Of a stretch of 64,000 nt of DNA, positions 25,064 to 34,305 are shown piece after piece (the first letter of the stretch is position 1; every line of letters starts with the position of its first letter). The DNA is from an uncultured Campylobacter sp. (GTDB lineage: Bacteria; Campylobacterota; Campylobacteria; Campylobacterales; Campylobacteraceae). The stretch is taken from NCBI GenBank assembly GCA_945873855.1, contig CAMCEN010000007.1, forward strand, positions 1 to 64,000. Direction: 5' to 3'. A model generated the notes under the pieces. The model made no database searches, was not told the DNA's origin, and worked only from the letters and a program-made list of their open reading frames with translations. The translations under genes were made by a program, and so were the position numbers.

Positions 25064-25786
25064 CTAATCTTGGCTTATTTCAAAGCTATAAGTGATTTTA
25101 TTTTTTATCTTTGTAATTTCAAGTAGTTTTAAATCAGGAATCTTTAAAGCCAAAAACTCATCAAAAGAGCCACAAGCATTCATAGCAATATAGCGCAAAA
25201 CAAGCCCTCTATAAGCCTTAGCAAAGTGACTAACGACCTTGCTGTCTTTAATAAACTTTAAAACAATATATTCTTTGCTAGGCACATAAAACTTCTCATA
25301 AAACCCAGCCCTTAAATCTAAAATTTCATCATTTTGCAAATACTGATCCAAAACCACACTAAGCACGCTTTTATAGTAGTTTGCCGTGTCTATCCCAGCG
25401 CATTTTTCGCCTTGTTTTAGCTTGTAGCAAGGCACTTTATCATTTGGCTTTAATACGCCAAAAAGATTAGAAAAAATTAACAAGTTTTGTTCTAAAAAGT
25501 CCTTGGCATCCTTATCTAAACTCCCATAATCAAGATAATCATAAGCCACGCCGCTATAGCGCAAAATAGCCTCTAAACTCACGCTAAAATCAAAATTCTC
25601 AGGCTTTTTAAGCCCTGTTAAAGCGCAAATCTGCGCCTCATCGCCACTTTTAAAAACGCTTAGATATTTATCCCAAAGCTCAGCTCTTAAAGCACCTAAA
25701 CTCTCATCAAAGCTAAGCTTGCCTATATCAAATCTAGAATTCCCACCAGCATTTTTACTCTCGCTTGGGGCTAGCAATATTTTCAC
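25064..25786 (-). CDS. yaaA: YaaA-family peroxide-stress protein
   Basis: 240 residues, the usual length of the YaaA/DUF328 family. N-terminal ILLAPSESK and central Y..LDY...FLEQNLLIFSNLFGVLKP are characteristic, as is the C-terminal FAKAYRGLVLRYIA. E. coli YaaA lowers free iron under peroxide stress and binds DNA; the same role here is inferred. It overlaps the HIT gene by 4 bp and is last of a minus-strand set: TPR lipoprotein-trpC-HIT-yaaA. Confidence 0.85.
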   Translation of the reverse strand: MKILLAPSESKNAGGNSRFDIGKLSFDESLGALRAELWDKYLSVFKSGDEAQICALTGLKKPENFDFSVSLEAILRYSGVAYDYLDYGSLDKDAKDFLEQNLLIFSNLFGVLKPNDKVPCYKLKQGEKCAGIDTANYYKSVLSVVLDQYLQNDEILDLRAGFYEKFYVPSKEYIVLKFIKDSKVVSHFAKAYRGLVLRYIAMNACGSFDEFLALKIPDLKLLEITKIKNKITYSFEISQD

Positions 25787-26370
25787 TTTTTATCTCCAAA
25801 AAGCTCATTAAACGCCACTTTTAGCTTATCAAACTGCTGACCAAAAGGCACGCCATGAACGCGCGCACCGCCAATTGTGGTTATGAAGTTTGTATCTCTC
25901 TCCCACCTAGGCACAAGGTGTAAATGCACATGCTCAGCTATCCCAGCTCCAGCACAAGCTCCTAAATTCATTCCCAAATTTACTCCTTTTACACCAAGAG
26001 TATTTTTTAGCACCGCTACGCTTTTTTGTGCTAGACTAGATATTTCTAGCCAAATCTCACTCTCTAAGCTTTCTATATTATCGCTGTGCTTAAATGGTAT
26101 TATCATAAACTCGCCTAAGGTATAAGGATAGCGGTTCATCACACCATAGCAGTATTTTGCACGAAATAGCACGAAGTTTTCATCATCTTTGCTAGGCTCA
26201 TTAGCAATAGCGCAAAACACGCAACCACTAGGCTTTGAGCCAAAATACTCACTACGCCAAGGCGCAAAAAGATGAGCAAAGAGCTCTTTATTTTCTGAGC
26301 TAGGACAAAACTCGTAGTTTTTCTCACTGCTTTGCTCTACTCTAGGAATTCTAGAATTCTCATTTTCCAT
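25783..26370 (-). CDS. HIT-family nucleotide hydrolase/transferase
   Basis: 195 residues. The histidine triad HVHLHLVPRW and the upstream GVNLGMNLGACAGAGI mark the Ap4A-phosphorylase-like HIT branch. CVFCAI near residue 52 may bind zinc with downstream His. It hydrolyses or phosphorolyses dinucleoside polyphosphates or adenylated compounds. The N-terminus MENENSRIPRVEQ is encoded by a GAATTCTAGAATTCC palindrome (about 26346-26360) placed right at the start codon, so the first dozen residues are repeat-derived. It overlaps trpC by 11 bp. Confidence 0.85.
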   Translation of the reverse strand: MENENSRIPRVEQSSEKNYEFCPSSENKELFAHLFAPWRSEYFGSKPSGCVFCAIANEPSKDDENFVLFRAKYCYGVMNRYPYTLGEFMIIPFKHSDNIESLESEIWLEISSLAQKSVAVLKNTLGVKGVNLGMNLGACAGAGIAEHVHLHLVPRWERDTNFITTIGGARVHGVPFGQQFDKLKVAFNELFGDKK

Positions 26371-27133
26371 ATTTTATCTCTTTTAAGGCAGCCCCAGGGC
26401 TAGTTTGTTTCATAAAATGCTCGCCTATCAAAAAGGCATTTACACCTAAGGCACTAAGCTCTTTTAGCTGTTCGTGCGTCTTTAGACCGCTTTCGGCTAC
26501 GATGACTTTATCTTGTGGGATCTCAGGGACAAGGCGAGTGCTAAGGCTCATATCCATAGCTAGCGTATCAAGGTTTCTATGATTTATGCCAATGATTTGC
26601 GCTCCAGCATAAAGAGCCATTTCAAGCTCAGCTTCGCTATGAACCTCAACAAGCGCAAAAAGCTTGATTGAACGAGCATAATCTAGCATTTCTTTAAGCT
26701 TTTCTTTGCCCAAAATTCGCACTATCAAAAGCACAATATCAGCACCATAAAGCCTTGATCTAGCGATTTGATAAGGATCTATTAAAAAATCTTTGCGCAA
26801 TAAAATCGTGCTATTAAAACGCCTAATAAGCCCTAAATACTCAATATCTCCGCTAAAATAATAAGGCTCAGTCAACACAGAAATCGCACTTGCGCCGTTT
26901 TGTTCGTATTCAGTAGCGATTTCTAGTGGATGAAAATCAGCTCTTATTAGCCCTCTACTTGGACTTGATTTTTTTATCTCAGCGATTATATTCATAGAAC
27001 CCCTAAGTGCCTCTAAAGCGTCTCTTGGCTCATATCCGCTACTCATGGCTCGCTCTAAATAATCCAAACTCATTTTCTTTTTTTGTTCAGCAACTCTATC
27101 TTTTGTCTTTGCTATTATGTCATCTAAAATCAT
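26360..27133 (-). CDS. trpC: Indole-3-glycerol-phosphate synthase
   Basis: 257 residues from MILDDIIAKTK. The ATG at 27133 overlaps the upstream stop as ATGA and has GGAGC 5 nt before, so the upstream ATG at 27151 is not used. The TIM-barrel motifs IAEIKKSSPSRG (catalytic Lys), DFLIDPYQI, ALVEVHSEAELE, GINHRNLDT and VAESGLKTHE are all present. It closes the indole ring in tryptophan synthesis. No other trp gene is nearby. Confidence 0.96.
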   Translation of the reverse strand: MILDDIIAKTKDRVAEQKKKMSLDYLERAMSSGYEPRDALEALRGSMNIIAEIKKSSPSRGLIRADFHPLEIATEYEQNGASAISVLTEPYYFSGDIEYLGLIRRFNSTILLRKDFLIDPYQIARSRLYGADIVLLIVRILGKEKLKEMLDYARSIKLFALVEVHSEAELEMALYAGAQIIGINHRNLDTLAMDMSLSTRLVPEIPQDKVIVAESGLKTHEQLKELSALGVNAFLIGEHFMKQTSPGAALKEIKYGK

Positions 27134-28410
27134 TTTTGCTCCATTACACATTTGTTTATCGCATCTAAATGCTCTTGTACCTCATCACTACTAGCAAATT
27201 CTTTATCTATTAAAACTCGCTCTAGCCACTCTTTTGCGCTTTTACACTCACCTAGCTTGTAGTATCCCCACGCAACTGAGTCAATGATAAAAAGTGCCGC
27301 TGGGTCAAGCTCGTGAGCTTTTAGCGCAAGTTCTAAGCCTTTTTTAGCATCTATATCGTGATTTATAAGCAAATATCCGTAATAGTTGTAAAAAATAGCA
27401 TCCTTACTCTCATAAACAGAGCGTTCAAAAAGCTCTACTACTTGCGCTAAAAGCTCTTTGCTAGGTTTGCTTCCAGCATTTTCGTATTTATATATCGCCA
27501 TTCTAGCAAGGTAGCTAGGCTCTTTGCTATTTTCATAAAGCTCACTAGCTAGCTTATAAGCATTCTCAAAAAGCCCTAGCTGAGAGTAAAGCTCCATAAG
27601 AACTCCATCATCAAAGCGGTATTTTTCAAGCAGTGCCCTAGCCCCAGCAAAATCACGCTTAAAAAGCAGCACACTTAGCCCATCACGCAAGAAATTCTCA
27701 CCCCCAAAGCTATCATAAAGCATAGAATAAACAGCAGCCATATTTGCACTATCTTCATTTGCAGCATAAAGCCCAAGCAGCACCAAGCAAGTCTGCTTTG
27801 TGCATCCATACTTGCTAACCCAATCACTAGCAAAAGAAATAGCCTCTTTTTGCCTGTTAAGTACATTTGCTAGCATGTCAACGAGCTTTAAAAGATTTAT
27901 CTCGCTAGGCTCTAGGCTATAAGCCTTTTTAAAGGCAAAAAGTGCCAAGTCCTTTGAGTCCTCAAGCACATAAATAGTGCCTAAAATGCTGTAATTTACA
28001 GCTGAGTTTGGCTCCATGGCAACTAGTTTTTTTATGATTTTTTTAGCATTTGCAATTTTTAAATTTTGTAGCTCGTAGCCAGCTAGAATTCGCAAAACAT
28101 CGCTATCTTTGCTCATTTGCTTTTTTGCTACCTGGACTAGCAAATCTAGCTTATCATTTCTTAGTACAAAAGCTAGTTTTAAAGCCTCTTTAGCACAGAT
28201 TAACGAGCCAGTCTTTGTATACAAAGCAAAAAACTTCTCAAACGCTACTTCCTCATCTCCCCTATTTAGCGCATCAAAAGCCTCTAAATAAGCCAAATCA
28301 TCGCTATTTTCTACATTTACCTGCGCTAGATTATTTGGCATGGTAGCAGTAGTCTTCGCACACGCTCCAAAAAACAGCATCACAACCAACAAAAGCCAAG
28401 TAGCTTTCAT
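27130..28410 (-). CDS. TPR-repeat lipoprotein
   Basis: 426 residues with lipoprotein signal LLLVVMLFFGAC (lipobox FGAC, Cys17) followed by TPR-like helical repeats throughout (YSILGTIYVLEDSKDLALFAFKKA, YYGYLLINHDIDAKKGLELA, SVAWGYYKLGECKSAKEWLERVL). It is a likely periplasmic or outer-membrane-facing scaffold. It is translationally coupled (4-bp overlap) to trpC, which seems a chance neighbour. Specific role unknown. Confidence 0.8.
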   Translation of the reverse strand: MKATWLLLVVMLFFGACAKTTATMPNNLAQVNVENSDDLAYLEAFDALNRGDEEVAFEKFFALYTKTGSLICAKEALKLAFVLRNDKLDLLVQVAKKQMSKDSDVLRILAGYELQNLKIANAKKIIKKLVAMEPNSAVNYSILGTIYVLEDSKDLALFAFKKAYSLEPSEINLLKLVDMLANVLNRQKEAISFASDWVSKYGCTKQTCLVLLGLYAANEDSANMAAVYSMLYDSFGGENFLRDGLSVLLFKRDFAGARALLEKYRFDDGVLMELYSQLGLFENAYKLASELYENSKEPSYLARMAIYKYENAGSKPSKELLAQVVELFERSVYESKDAIFYNYYGYLLINHDIDAKKGLELALKAHELDPAALFIIDSVAWGYYKLGECKSAKEWLERVLIDKEFASSDEVQEHLDAINKCVMEQK

Positions 28411-28433
28411 TTCCTTACCTCTTAATTAAATTA

Positions 28434-29240
28434 TCAAATCAACGCTTGCAAATCAACGCTTATAAGATTTGCTTTAATAAAAACCTCTTTAGCAAAATCC
28501 GAGTGCGTTCCACTCTCATTACAAGCAAAAAGTGAGCCAAAAACGCAAAGTGGCGATTTTGCTCCCTTTTTAGCCACTACTAGCACGACATTTGCAGGCT
28601 TGCTAGGCTTTGAGTGTAAAAACGCTAGTTTAATAGGCTTTAGCCCTGCTTCTAATAAAGCTTGCAAAAGCCTATCAACGAGCCTTGCATCATAGCACAG
28701 CACCAGCTCGCCTTTTGGCGCAAGTAGCTTAGAGCATTTGCTAGCAAAGGCTGATATATCAAAGCTACTAGCATTGCGACTAGTGTTTTTGTGAGCGTTT
28801 TTATTTTCTCCGCCAAAATCATAAAAAGGCGGATTACAAATAATTCGCTCAAAGCTTTGGTTTCTTTGACAGCTTTGACTAGGAATTCTAAAATTCCCTG
28901 CGGAATTCCCTACGGAATTTTCTTTGAAATTCCCTACGGAATTCCCTGCGGAATTCCCGCTCTCCCAGTCTTTAAAAAAATCAGCGCAAATGATACTAGC
29001 TTTTATATCATTTGCCCTAGCGTTCATTTGTGCTAGCTCGCAGTTTTGTGGCTGGATATCAATGCAACTTAAAGCGCAATTAAAATCTCTAGCTAAAAGC
29101 AAGCCCAAAATTCCGCATCCACAGCCTACATCTAGCAGGCTTTGGCTGGCTTTAAAAGAGCAGTTTTTTCTAGCAAAATCCCACAAAAACAAAGAATCGC
29201 TATTGTAGCGATAGCCATCTTTTAACTGAAAAAGCTTCAT
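28434..29240 (-). CDS. TrmN6-like N6-adenine methyltransferase with repeat-derived insert
   Basis: 268 residues. SAM-binding LLDVGCGCGILGLLLA (motif I) and catalytic CNPPFYDFGG (NPPF) place it with tRNA1(Val) A37 N6-methyltransferases of the TrmN/YfiC type. N-terminal QLKDGYRYNSDSLFLWDF is also family-typical. Between motif I and NPPF lies an insert (GNSAGNSVGN, then VGNSAGNFRIP, residues about 93-116) encoded by a run of GGAATTCC-type units at about 28880-28960. The insert is probably an expanded surface loop. Confidence 0.8.
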   Translation of the reverse strand: MKLFQLKDGYRYNSDSLFLWDFARKNCSFKASQSLLDVGCGCGILGLLLARDFNCALSCIDIQPQNCELAQMNARANDIKASIICADFFKDWESGNSAGNSVGNFKENSVGNSAGNFRIPSQSCQRNQSFERIICNPPFYDFGGENKNAHKNTSRNASSFDISAFASKCSKLLAPKGELVLCYDARLVDRLLQALLEAGLKPIKLAFLHSKPSKPANVVLVVAKKGAKSPLCVFGSLFACNESGTHSDFAKEVFIKANLISVDLQALI

Positions 29241-29310
29241 TTTACTAAACTTTTGAAACTAGAATTCTAGAATTCCAGTTTTTATTACATTTATAAACCA
29301 CGCTCTAAAA

Positions 29311-29412
29311 TTAGTGTATATTGCGAGGCGAATTTGGCTGACGCGCACCACAGATAGAATAATGAATTCATCAAGGTGCGCGGCAGTCAAAGGCGTCCGC
29401 AAGATACACTAA
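29311..29412 (+). repeat. Structured hairpin element B (shared apical core)
   Basis: Outer arms TTAGTGTAT (29311-29319) and ATACACTAA (29404-29412), then TTGCG/CGCAA. Inner arms are 29336-29349 and 29375-29388 (14 nt, one mismatch plus one G-U). The core GATAGAATAATGAATTCATC lies at 29353-29372. Confidence 0.8.
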
Positions 29413-29431
29413 TTAAATTAAAAAGCAAGTA

Positions 29432-29513
29432 TCTTTGAGCGATTTTTGCTCGCGCGTAGCAAGATAGAATACATAATTCATCGTAGCTGCGCGCGAGTAA
29501 AAAGCGCCAAAGA
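29432..29513 (+). repeat. Structured hairpin element C (shared apical core)
   Basis: Outer arms TCTTTG (29432-29437) and CAAAGA (29508-29513). Inner arms TTTTTGCTCGCGCG (29443-29456) and CGCGCGAGTAAAAA (29490-29503) pair over 14 bp with one G-U. The core GATAGAATACATAATTCATC lies at 29463-29482. It is immediately downstream of purH (minus strand). Confidence 0.8.
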
Positions 29514-29523
29514 GACGAAGCTT

Positions 29524-31056
29524 TTAGTGCCAAAAATGGCGAATGCCTGTGAAATAAAGGCTCATCCCATGCTCATCACACGCTGCTATCACCTCATCAT
29601 CCCTTATACTACCACCTGGCTGGATCACATTTTTTACCCCCACTTTGGCAGCAATATCAATGCTATCACGAAATGGGAAAAACGCCTCGCTAGCAAGCGC
29701 GCAGCCTGTTAAATCAAGCCCCATATCATTAGCCTTTGCCACAGCTGCACGAGCTGCGTCCACACGGCTTGTCATACCCATGCCAATAGCCACTAATGCG
29801 CCATTTTTTACATACGCTACGCAGTTTGATTTGGTTAAGGCTGCGATTTTCCAAGCTATTTTTAGATCATTTAGCTCAGCTTCATTTGCGCTTTTTTTAC
29901 TCATTAGCTTAGCATTTGCTACCTCATCATCGCTTACCTTATCACGCTCTTGGAATACAAATCCACCATCAATTGCTTTATAATTAAAGCTCTCAGTGCT
30001 AGCAAGCAAGAGCTCGCTTTCATGACTAAAAATCTTTGTGCGTTTTTTATCGCTATAAGCTTCGAGTGCCTCAGGCTCCACGCTAGCAGCGATGATGACC
30101 TCAGTAAAGACCTCTTTCATAGCAAGGGCAAGTTCTTTTGTAAGCTTACCATTTATCGCCACCACGCCACCAAAGGCACTTATAGGATCGCATTTAAGCG
30201 CAGCTTTGTAGCTCTCAAGTAGATTTTCTTTTATCGCAAAGCCACAAGGATTTCCATGCTTACAAATAACCACAGCAGGAGCATTGCCAAAGGCACTAGC
30301 AATAGCCACAGCTGAGTTAAGATCAGTCATATTATTAAAGCTTGCTTCGCCTTTTAGCACTTTAAAGTTTTTGCTGATAAAGTCATCATACTCATACACA
30401 GCACCTTTTTGGTGCGGATTTTCGCCATAACGACAATCAAATACCTTTTTACCAGCTATAAAGCGAGATGCGCCAAAACCACCATTAAATCTATCATTCA
30501 TATAGTTTGCTATCATGCTATCATAGCTTGCTGTGTGTTCGTAAGCTTTTATCATTAAATAGCGGCGGAATTCTAGATCCACGCTATTATTTTGAAGTTT
30601 TTCAAGTGTTAAGCCATAGTCTTTTGCGTCTGTCAAAATCAGCACAGAAGCGTGATTTTTAGCAGCCGAGCGAACCATAGCAGGACCGCCTATATCAATG
30701 TTTTCTATAATCTCATCGAAATCATCAGTTCGTTTGATTGTGGCTTTAAATGGATACAAATTAACACAAACTAGATCGATTGCGCCTATATTATGTTTTT
30801 TAGCGTCTTCTACATGCTCTTTTATATCTCTGCGGTGAAGGATTCCGCCATGAATTTTTGGATGCAAGGTCTTTACACGCCCATCAAACATCTCAGGGCT
30901 TTTTGTATATTCGCTAACCTCTAAGGCTTTTATGCCATTTTCTTTTAGCACTTTATAAGTCCCACCGGTGCTAAGAATTTCCCAGCCAAGGGCTTCTAGC
31001 CCCTTAGCAAACTCTACAACTCCGCTTTTATCACTTACACTAATTAACGCTCTCAT
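29524..31056 (-). CDS. purH: Bifunctional AICAR transformylase/IMP cyclohydrolase
   Basis: 510 residues, full length. The N-terminal IMP-cyclohydrolase part ([51 protein letters not shown]) and the C-terminal transformylase part ([34 protein letters not shown]) are both clear. It carries out the last two steps of de novo purine synthesis. It shares one base with the upstream DnaJ-like gene. Hairpin element C starts 11 bp after the stop. Confidence 0.97.
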   Translation of the reverse strand: MRALISVSDKSGVVEFAKGLEALGWEILSTGGTYKVLKENGIKALEVSEYTKSPEMFDGRVKTLHPKIHGGILHRRDIKEHVEDAKKHNIGAIDLVCVNLYPFKATIKRTDDFDEIIENIDIGGPAMVRSAAKNHASVLILTDAKDYGLTLEKLQNNSVDLEFRRYLMIKAYEHTASYDSMIANYMNDRFNGGFGASRFIAGKKVFDCRYGENPHQKGAVYEYDDFISKNFKVLKGEASFNNMTDLNSAVAIASAFGNAPAVVICKHGNPCGFAIKENLLESYKAALKCDPISAFGGVVAINGKLTKELALAMKEVFTEVIIAASVEPEALEAYSDKKRTKIFSHESELLLASTESFNYKAIDGGFVFQERDKVSDDEVANAKLMSKKSANEAELNDLKIAWKIAALTKSNCVAYVKNGALVAIGMGMTSRVDAARAAVAKANDMGLDLTGCALASEAFFPFRDSIDIAAKVGVKNVIQPGGSIRDDEVIAACDEHGMSLYFTGIRHFWH

Positions 31057-31820
31057 TATTCACCTTTCATTTTTTTGATTTGTTCGTAGGCCTCGTTTAT
31101 TTCTTGAGTTTTTTTTGTCGCTTTTGCCACCTCATCGCTGCTAGCCCCAGCACCCAAAAAATCAGGATGATGCTTACGGCTTAGCTCTCTATATTTTTTC
31201 TTTATCTCAGCAAAACTAACCTCTTTTGAAACGCCTAGCACTTCGTAAGGGTCTATTTCTCTCTCAAAGCTGCCATTTTTGGAATTCCAGCTAGAATTCC
31301 AACTAGAATTCTCACCTTGCCAAGATCTGCTAAACTCTCGCTCAAAACTAGCATAAAAAGCAGATATATCGCCAAGGTTAAAGCCCCTTGCCACCTCATC
31401 AATCGCTCTTTTTTCATTTGGGTGCAGTGAGCCATTTGCGTAGGCAAGGTGAAGCAGGTAGACGATCACGCTAGCGCATTCATCACTAGTTAAAAACCTT
31501 GCGCTTTTATACATTCTAGCCATTTCTTCTATGCTAGTTTGCGAGTTTTTTTGCTCATCAAAGATGCGTTTTAGCCTAGCTCTTGCGCCAGGGTCTTTTA
31601 GCTCTTCTTCGCACATATCAAGTATGCCTGAGATGTAGCGAGCCTCGCTCTCATTAATAACCCCATCAGCCTTGGCAATGCGAGCAAGAAGCGCTACTAA
31701 AAAAGCAGCATCTTGTTCGCTAAAAGCCTTGTGCGCCGAGCCTGCTGGACTTTTGGCATAACCCTTAGTAAGGGCGTAAAAAATAAGACCGATAATAAAA
31801 AGCGAAAACCAAAAACCCAT
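31056..31820 (-). CDS. DjlA-like membrane co-chaperone (TerB + J domain)
   Basis: 254 residues: one N-terminal membrane helix (3-17), a TerB-like helical domain (about 33-165; [18 protein letters not shown] and [17 protein letters not shown]), a linker, then a C-terminal J domain. The J domain reads [20 protein letters not shown] with the catalytic HPD in KHHPDF. It would stimulate DnaK at the inner membrane. The linker [14 protein letters not shown] (about 172-185) is encoded by tandem GAATTCTAG-type repeats near 31283-31315. Confidence 0.85.
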   Translation of the reverse strand: MGFWFSLFIIGLIFYALTKGYAKSPAGSAHKAFSEQDAAFLVALLARIAKADGVINESEARYISGILDMCEEELKDPGARARLKRIFDEQKNSQTSIEEMARMYKSARFLTSDECASVIVYLLHLAYANGSLHPNEKRAIDEVARGFNLGDISAFYASFEREFSRSWQGENSSWNSSWNSKNGSFEREIDPYEVLGVSKEVSFAEIKKKYRELSRKHHPDFLGAGASSDEVAKATKKTQEINEAYEQIKKMKGE

Positions 31821-31840
31821 TTTTATCCCAAAAATTTTAA

Positions 31841-32009
31841 TTTTATAGCTTAGAAATTCTAAAAATTCCTAAGCTATAAAATCAAATAAATTTCAAAATT
31901 TCTTAGGAATTCTAGAATTCCTAAGAAATTGGAATTCTAGAATTCTAGAATTCCAAAAATTCTAAAATTCTAGAATTCCAGCATTTAAAATTCTAAATTC
32001 TAAAATTCC
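31841..32009. repeat. Extended perfect palindromes between purL and the DnaJ-like gene
   Basis: Successive hairpins. The first has arms TTTTATAGCTTAG/CTAAGCTATAAAA (31841-31881) around degenerate AATT units. A 34-bp perfect palindrome at 31897-31930 is centred on CTAG of GAATTCTAGAATTC and extended by TTTCTTAG/CTAAGAAA. A 24-bp palindrome with three fused AATT units lies at 31931-31954, followed by further copies to 32009. These probably terminate purL-side or adjacent transcripts. Confidence 0.85.
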
Positions 32010-34226
32010 CTATTTGCTTAAAATTTCACTAAAACTTGAAAAATACAGCTTTTTAAGTTTATCCAAGCTCATTTCTATACTGCCTAGCTCAAAGCTATTA
32101 TTAGCCTTTGTTTTGCCGATTTTTTGGCATTTTACGCCGATTTTTTTAGCCATGGCTTCAAGTTTAGATATATTTTTTTTGCCTTTTACGCCCACAATAG
32201 AGCGTGAGAAACTCTCGCTAAATAGCCATCTCTCATCATTATAAGGACACTCACCCTTAAAGCCCACACCGCCAAAGCCAGACATTTTGGCTAATGTTAT
32301 AGCCACGCCACCCACACCCACGCTATTAGCAAATTCTAGAATTCCCTTATCATTTGCTTTGATAACCAAATCCCAAAGAGCTCTCTCAGCTTTAAAATCA
32401 AGCTCTTTTAGCTCGCCGCCACAAACGCCAAAGAGGCTTTTCATATACAGCGAACCAGCAAAATCCGCCCCAGTATCCCCAAGCACAAAAACGCTCACGC
32501 CACTTTCTTTAAAGTGCGAATTAAGCAGTTTTTTCGCATCTTTTAGCACGCCAACCATAGCAATAGCTGGTGTTGGCTGAACGCTAATGCCGTTTGTTTC
32601 ATTATATAGGCTCACATTTCCACTTACAACAGGCGTATTTAGCTCTTTACAAGCGATTTTTATACCCTCGCAACCTTTGGCAAACTGCCACATCACCTCA
32701 GGATTTTGCGGATTTCCGTAGTTTAGGCAGTCTGTGATAGAAAGTGGCGTAGCACCGCTCATTGCTACCTTTCGTCCAGCAGCTGCCACCGCAGCGGCGG
32801 CGCCTACTAGCGGATTTACAAAATTCATTCTAGTATTACACTCACACGCCATCGCCACAGCCGCACCACTCTCTTTAATACGGATCGCCCCAGCGCCTAG
32901 CGAGCCTGGCATTTTTATAGTATTTGTGCCAATGTGAGCGTCGTATTGGTCATAGATATAGGCTTTATTTGCGATATTTTCATCTTTTAGCAAGGTTTTA
33001 AAGGCCTTTTTAGCACTAATTTTTCTAAAATCATCTATTTTTATATTTTTGATTTTGTTTAAATATTCTGGCTCTTTTGTAGGGCGATCTAGCACTGGGG
33101 CAAGCTCTGTTACAGGCGCTATCGGTATTAGCCCAGCTAGCTCTCCCCTCCAAAATAGCTCCATATTGCCAGTGTCTGTTACTTCGCCTATTACTTCTGC
33201 GTGAAGTTCGTATTTTTCAAAAATCTCTTTGATTTTATTCTCAAAGCCAGGTTTTGCGCAAATTAGCATGCGCTCTTGGCTCTCGCTTAGCATTAGCTCG
33301 TATGGATTCATGCCCTCTTCACGCATTGGCACTTTATCAAGGTATAGCTTCATACCAGCACCACTTTTGCCAGCCATTTCAAAGCTAGAGCTAGTTAGCC
33401 CTGCTGCGCCCATATCTTGAATTCCTACGATATAATCAGTCTTAAATAGCTCTAAGCAAGCCTCCATAAGCAGCTTCTCAGCAAAAGGATCGCCTACTTG
33501 AACAGTTGGGCGAAGTTTTTTGCTAGCTTCGTTAAAACTATCGCTTGCCATCACAGCCCCACCTAGACCATCTCTGCCAGTGCGGCTGCCTACATAGATT
33601 ACAGGGTTGCCAGCAGAGCCTGCTTTTGCGTAGAAAATCTCATCGCTTTTACAAATCCCAAGCCCAAAGGCATTTACTAAAATATTTCCATTAAAACTCT
33701 CATCAAAGCTAGTCTCGCCAGCTACTGTCGGCACACCCATACAGTTTCCATAGTGACTAATACCTGCCGCGACGCCTTTGATAAGGTATTTTTGGTGCTT
33801 ATTTATGCTCTCATCTTTGCCTTCAATCTCACCAAAGCGCAGTGAGTTCATACTAGCCTCTACGCGAGCTCCCATAGTAAAAATATCACGGAAAATTCCG
33901 CCCACGCCAGTAGCTGCGCCAGCAAAAGGCTCAATAAAGCTTGGGTGATTGTGGCTTTCCATTTTAAATACAGCCGCCCAACCCTTGCCGCAGTCTATAA
34001 CGCCAGCATTTTCGCCAGGTCCTTGGATAACCCACTTTGCCTTGGTTGGAAAGCCATTTAGGTATTTTTTGCTAGATTTATAGCTACAATGCTCACTCCA
34101 CATAGCAGAAAATACGCCAAGTTCAAGCAGATTTGGCTCACGACCTAGGATTTTTAAAATACTTTCATACTCACTAGGGCTGATTTTATGCTGTGCTACT
34201 ATTTCTGGGGTGATTTGATTATTCAT
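32010..34226 (-). CDS. purL: Phosphoribosylformylglycinamidine synthase, PurL subunit
   Basis: 738 residues from MNNQITPEIVAQHK (ATG 34226, GGAAG upstream). The longer open frame to 34340 would run into mnmE and is rejected. MWSEHCSYKSSKKYL, KMESHNHPSFIEPF, GAATGVGGIFRDIFTMGA and the second-half GNPQNPEVMWQF identify the large subunit of the PurLQS type (small PurL). It converts FGAR to FGAM with PurQ and PurS, which are not in this window. It follows mnmE after about 80 bp. Confidence 0.96.
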   Translation of the reverse strand: MNNQITPEIVAQHKISPSEYESILKILGREPNLLELGVFSAMWSEHCSYKSSKKYLNGFPTKAKWVIQGPGENAGVIDCGKGWAAVFKMESHNHPSFIEPFAGAATGVGGIFRDIFTMGARVEASMNSLRFGEIEGKDESINKHQKYLIKGVAAGISHYGNCMGVPTVAGETSFDESFNGNILVNAFGLGICKSDEIFYAKAGSAGNPVIYVGSRTGRDGLGGAVMASDSFNEASKKLRPTVQVGDPFAEKLLMEACLELFKTDYIVGIQDMGAAGLTSSSFEMAGKSGAGMKLYLDKVPMREEGMNPYELMLSESQERMLICAKPGFENKIKEIFEKYELHAEVIGEVTDTGNMELFWRGELAGLIPIAPVTELAPVLDRPTKEPEYLNKIKNIKIDDFRKISAKKAFKTLLKDENIANKAYIYDQYDAHIGTNTIKMPGSLGAGAIRIKESGAAVAMACECNTRMNFVNPLVGAAAAVAAAGRKVAMSGATPLSITDCLNYGNPQNPEVMWQFAKGCEGIKIACKELNTPVVSGNVSLYNETNGISVQPTPAIAMVGVLKDAKKLLNSHFKESGVSVFVLGDTGADFAGSLYMKSLFGVCGGELKELDFKAERALWDLVIKANDKGILEFANSVGVGGVAITLAKMSGFGGVGFKGECPYNDERWLFSESFSRSIVGVKGKKNISKLEAMAKKIGVKCQKIGKTKANNSFELGSIEMSLDKLKKLYFSSFSEILSK

Positions 34227-34305
34227 TTTTACTTCCGTTTTGATTGAAATTAATGCGTGATTATATCTAAATCGCTGTGAAATTGCGCTAAATTTAACTT
34301 GAAAT

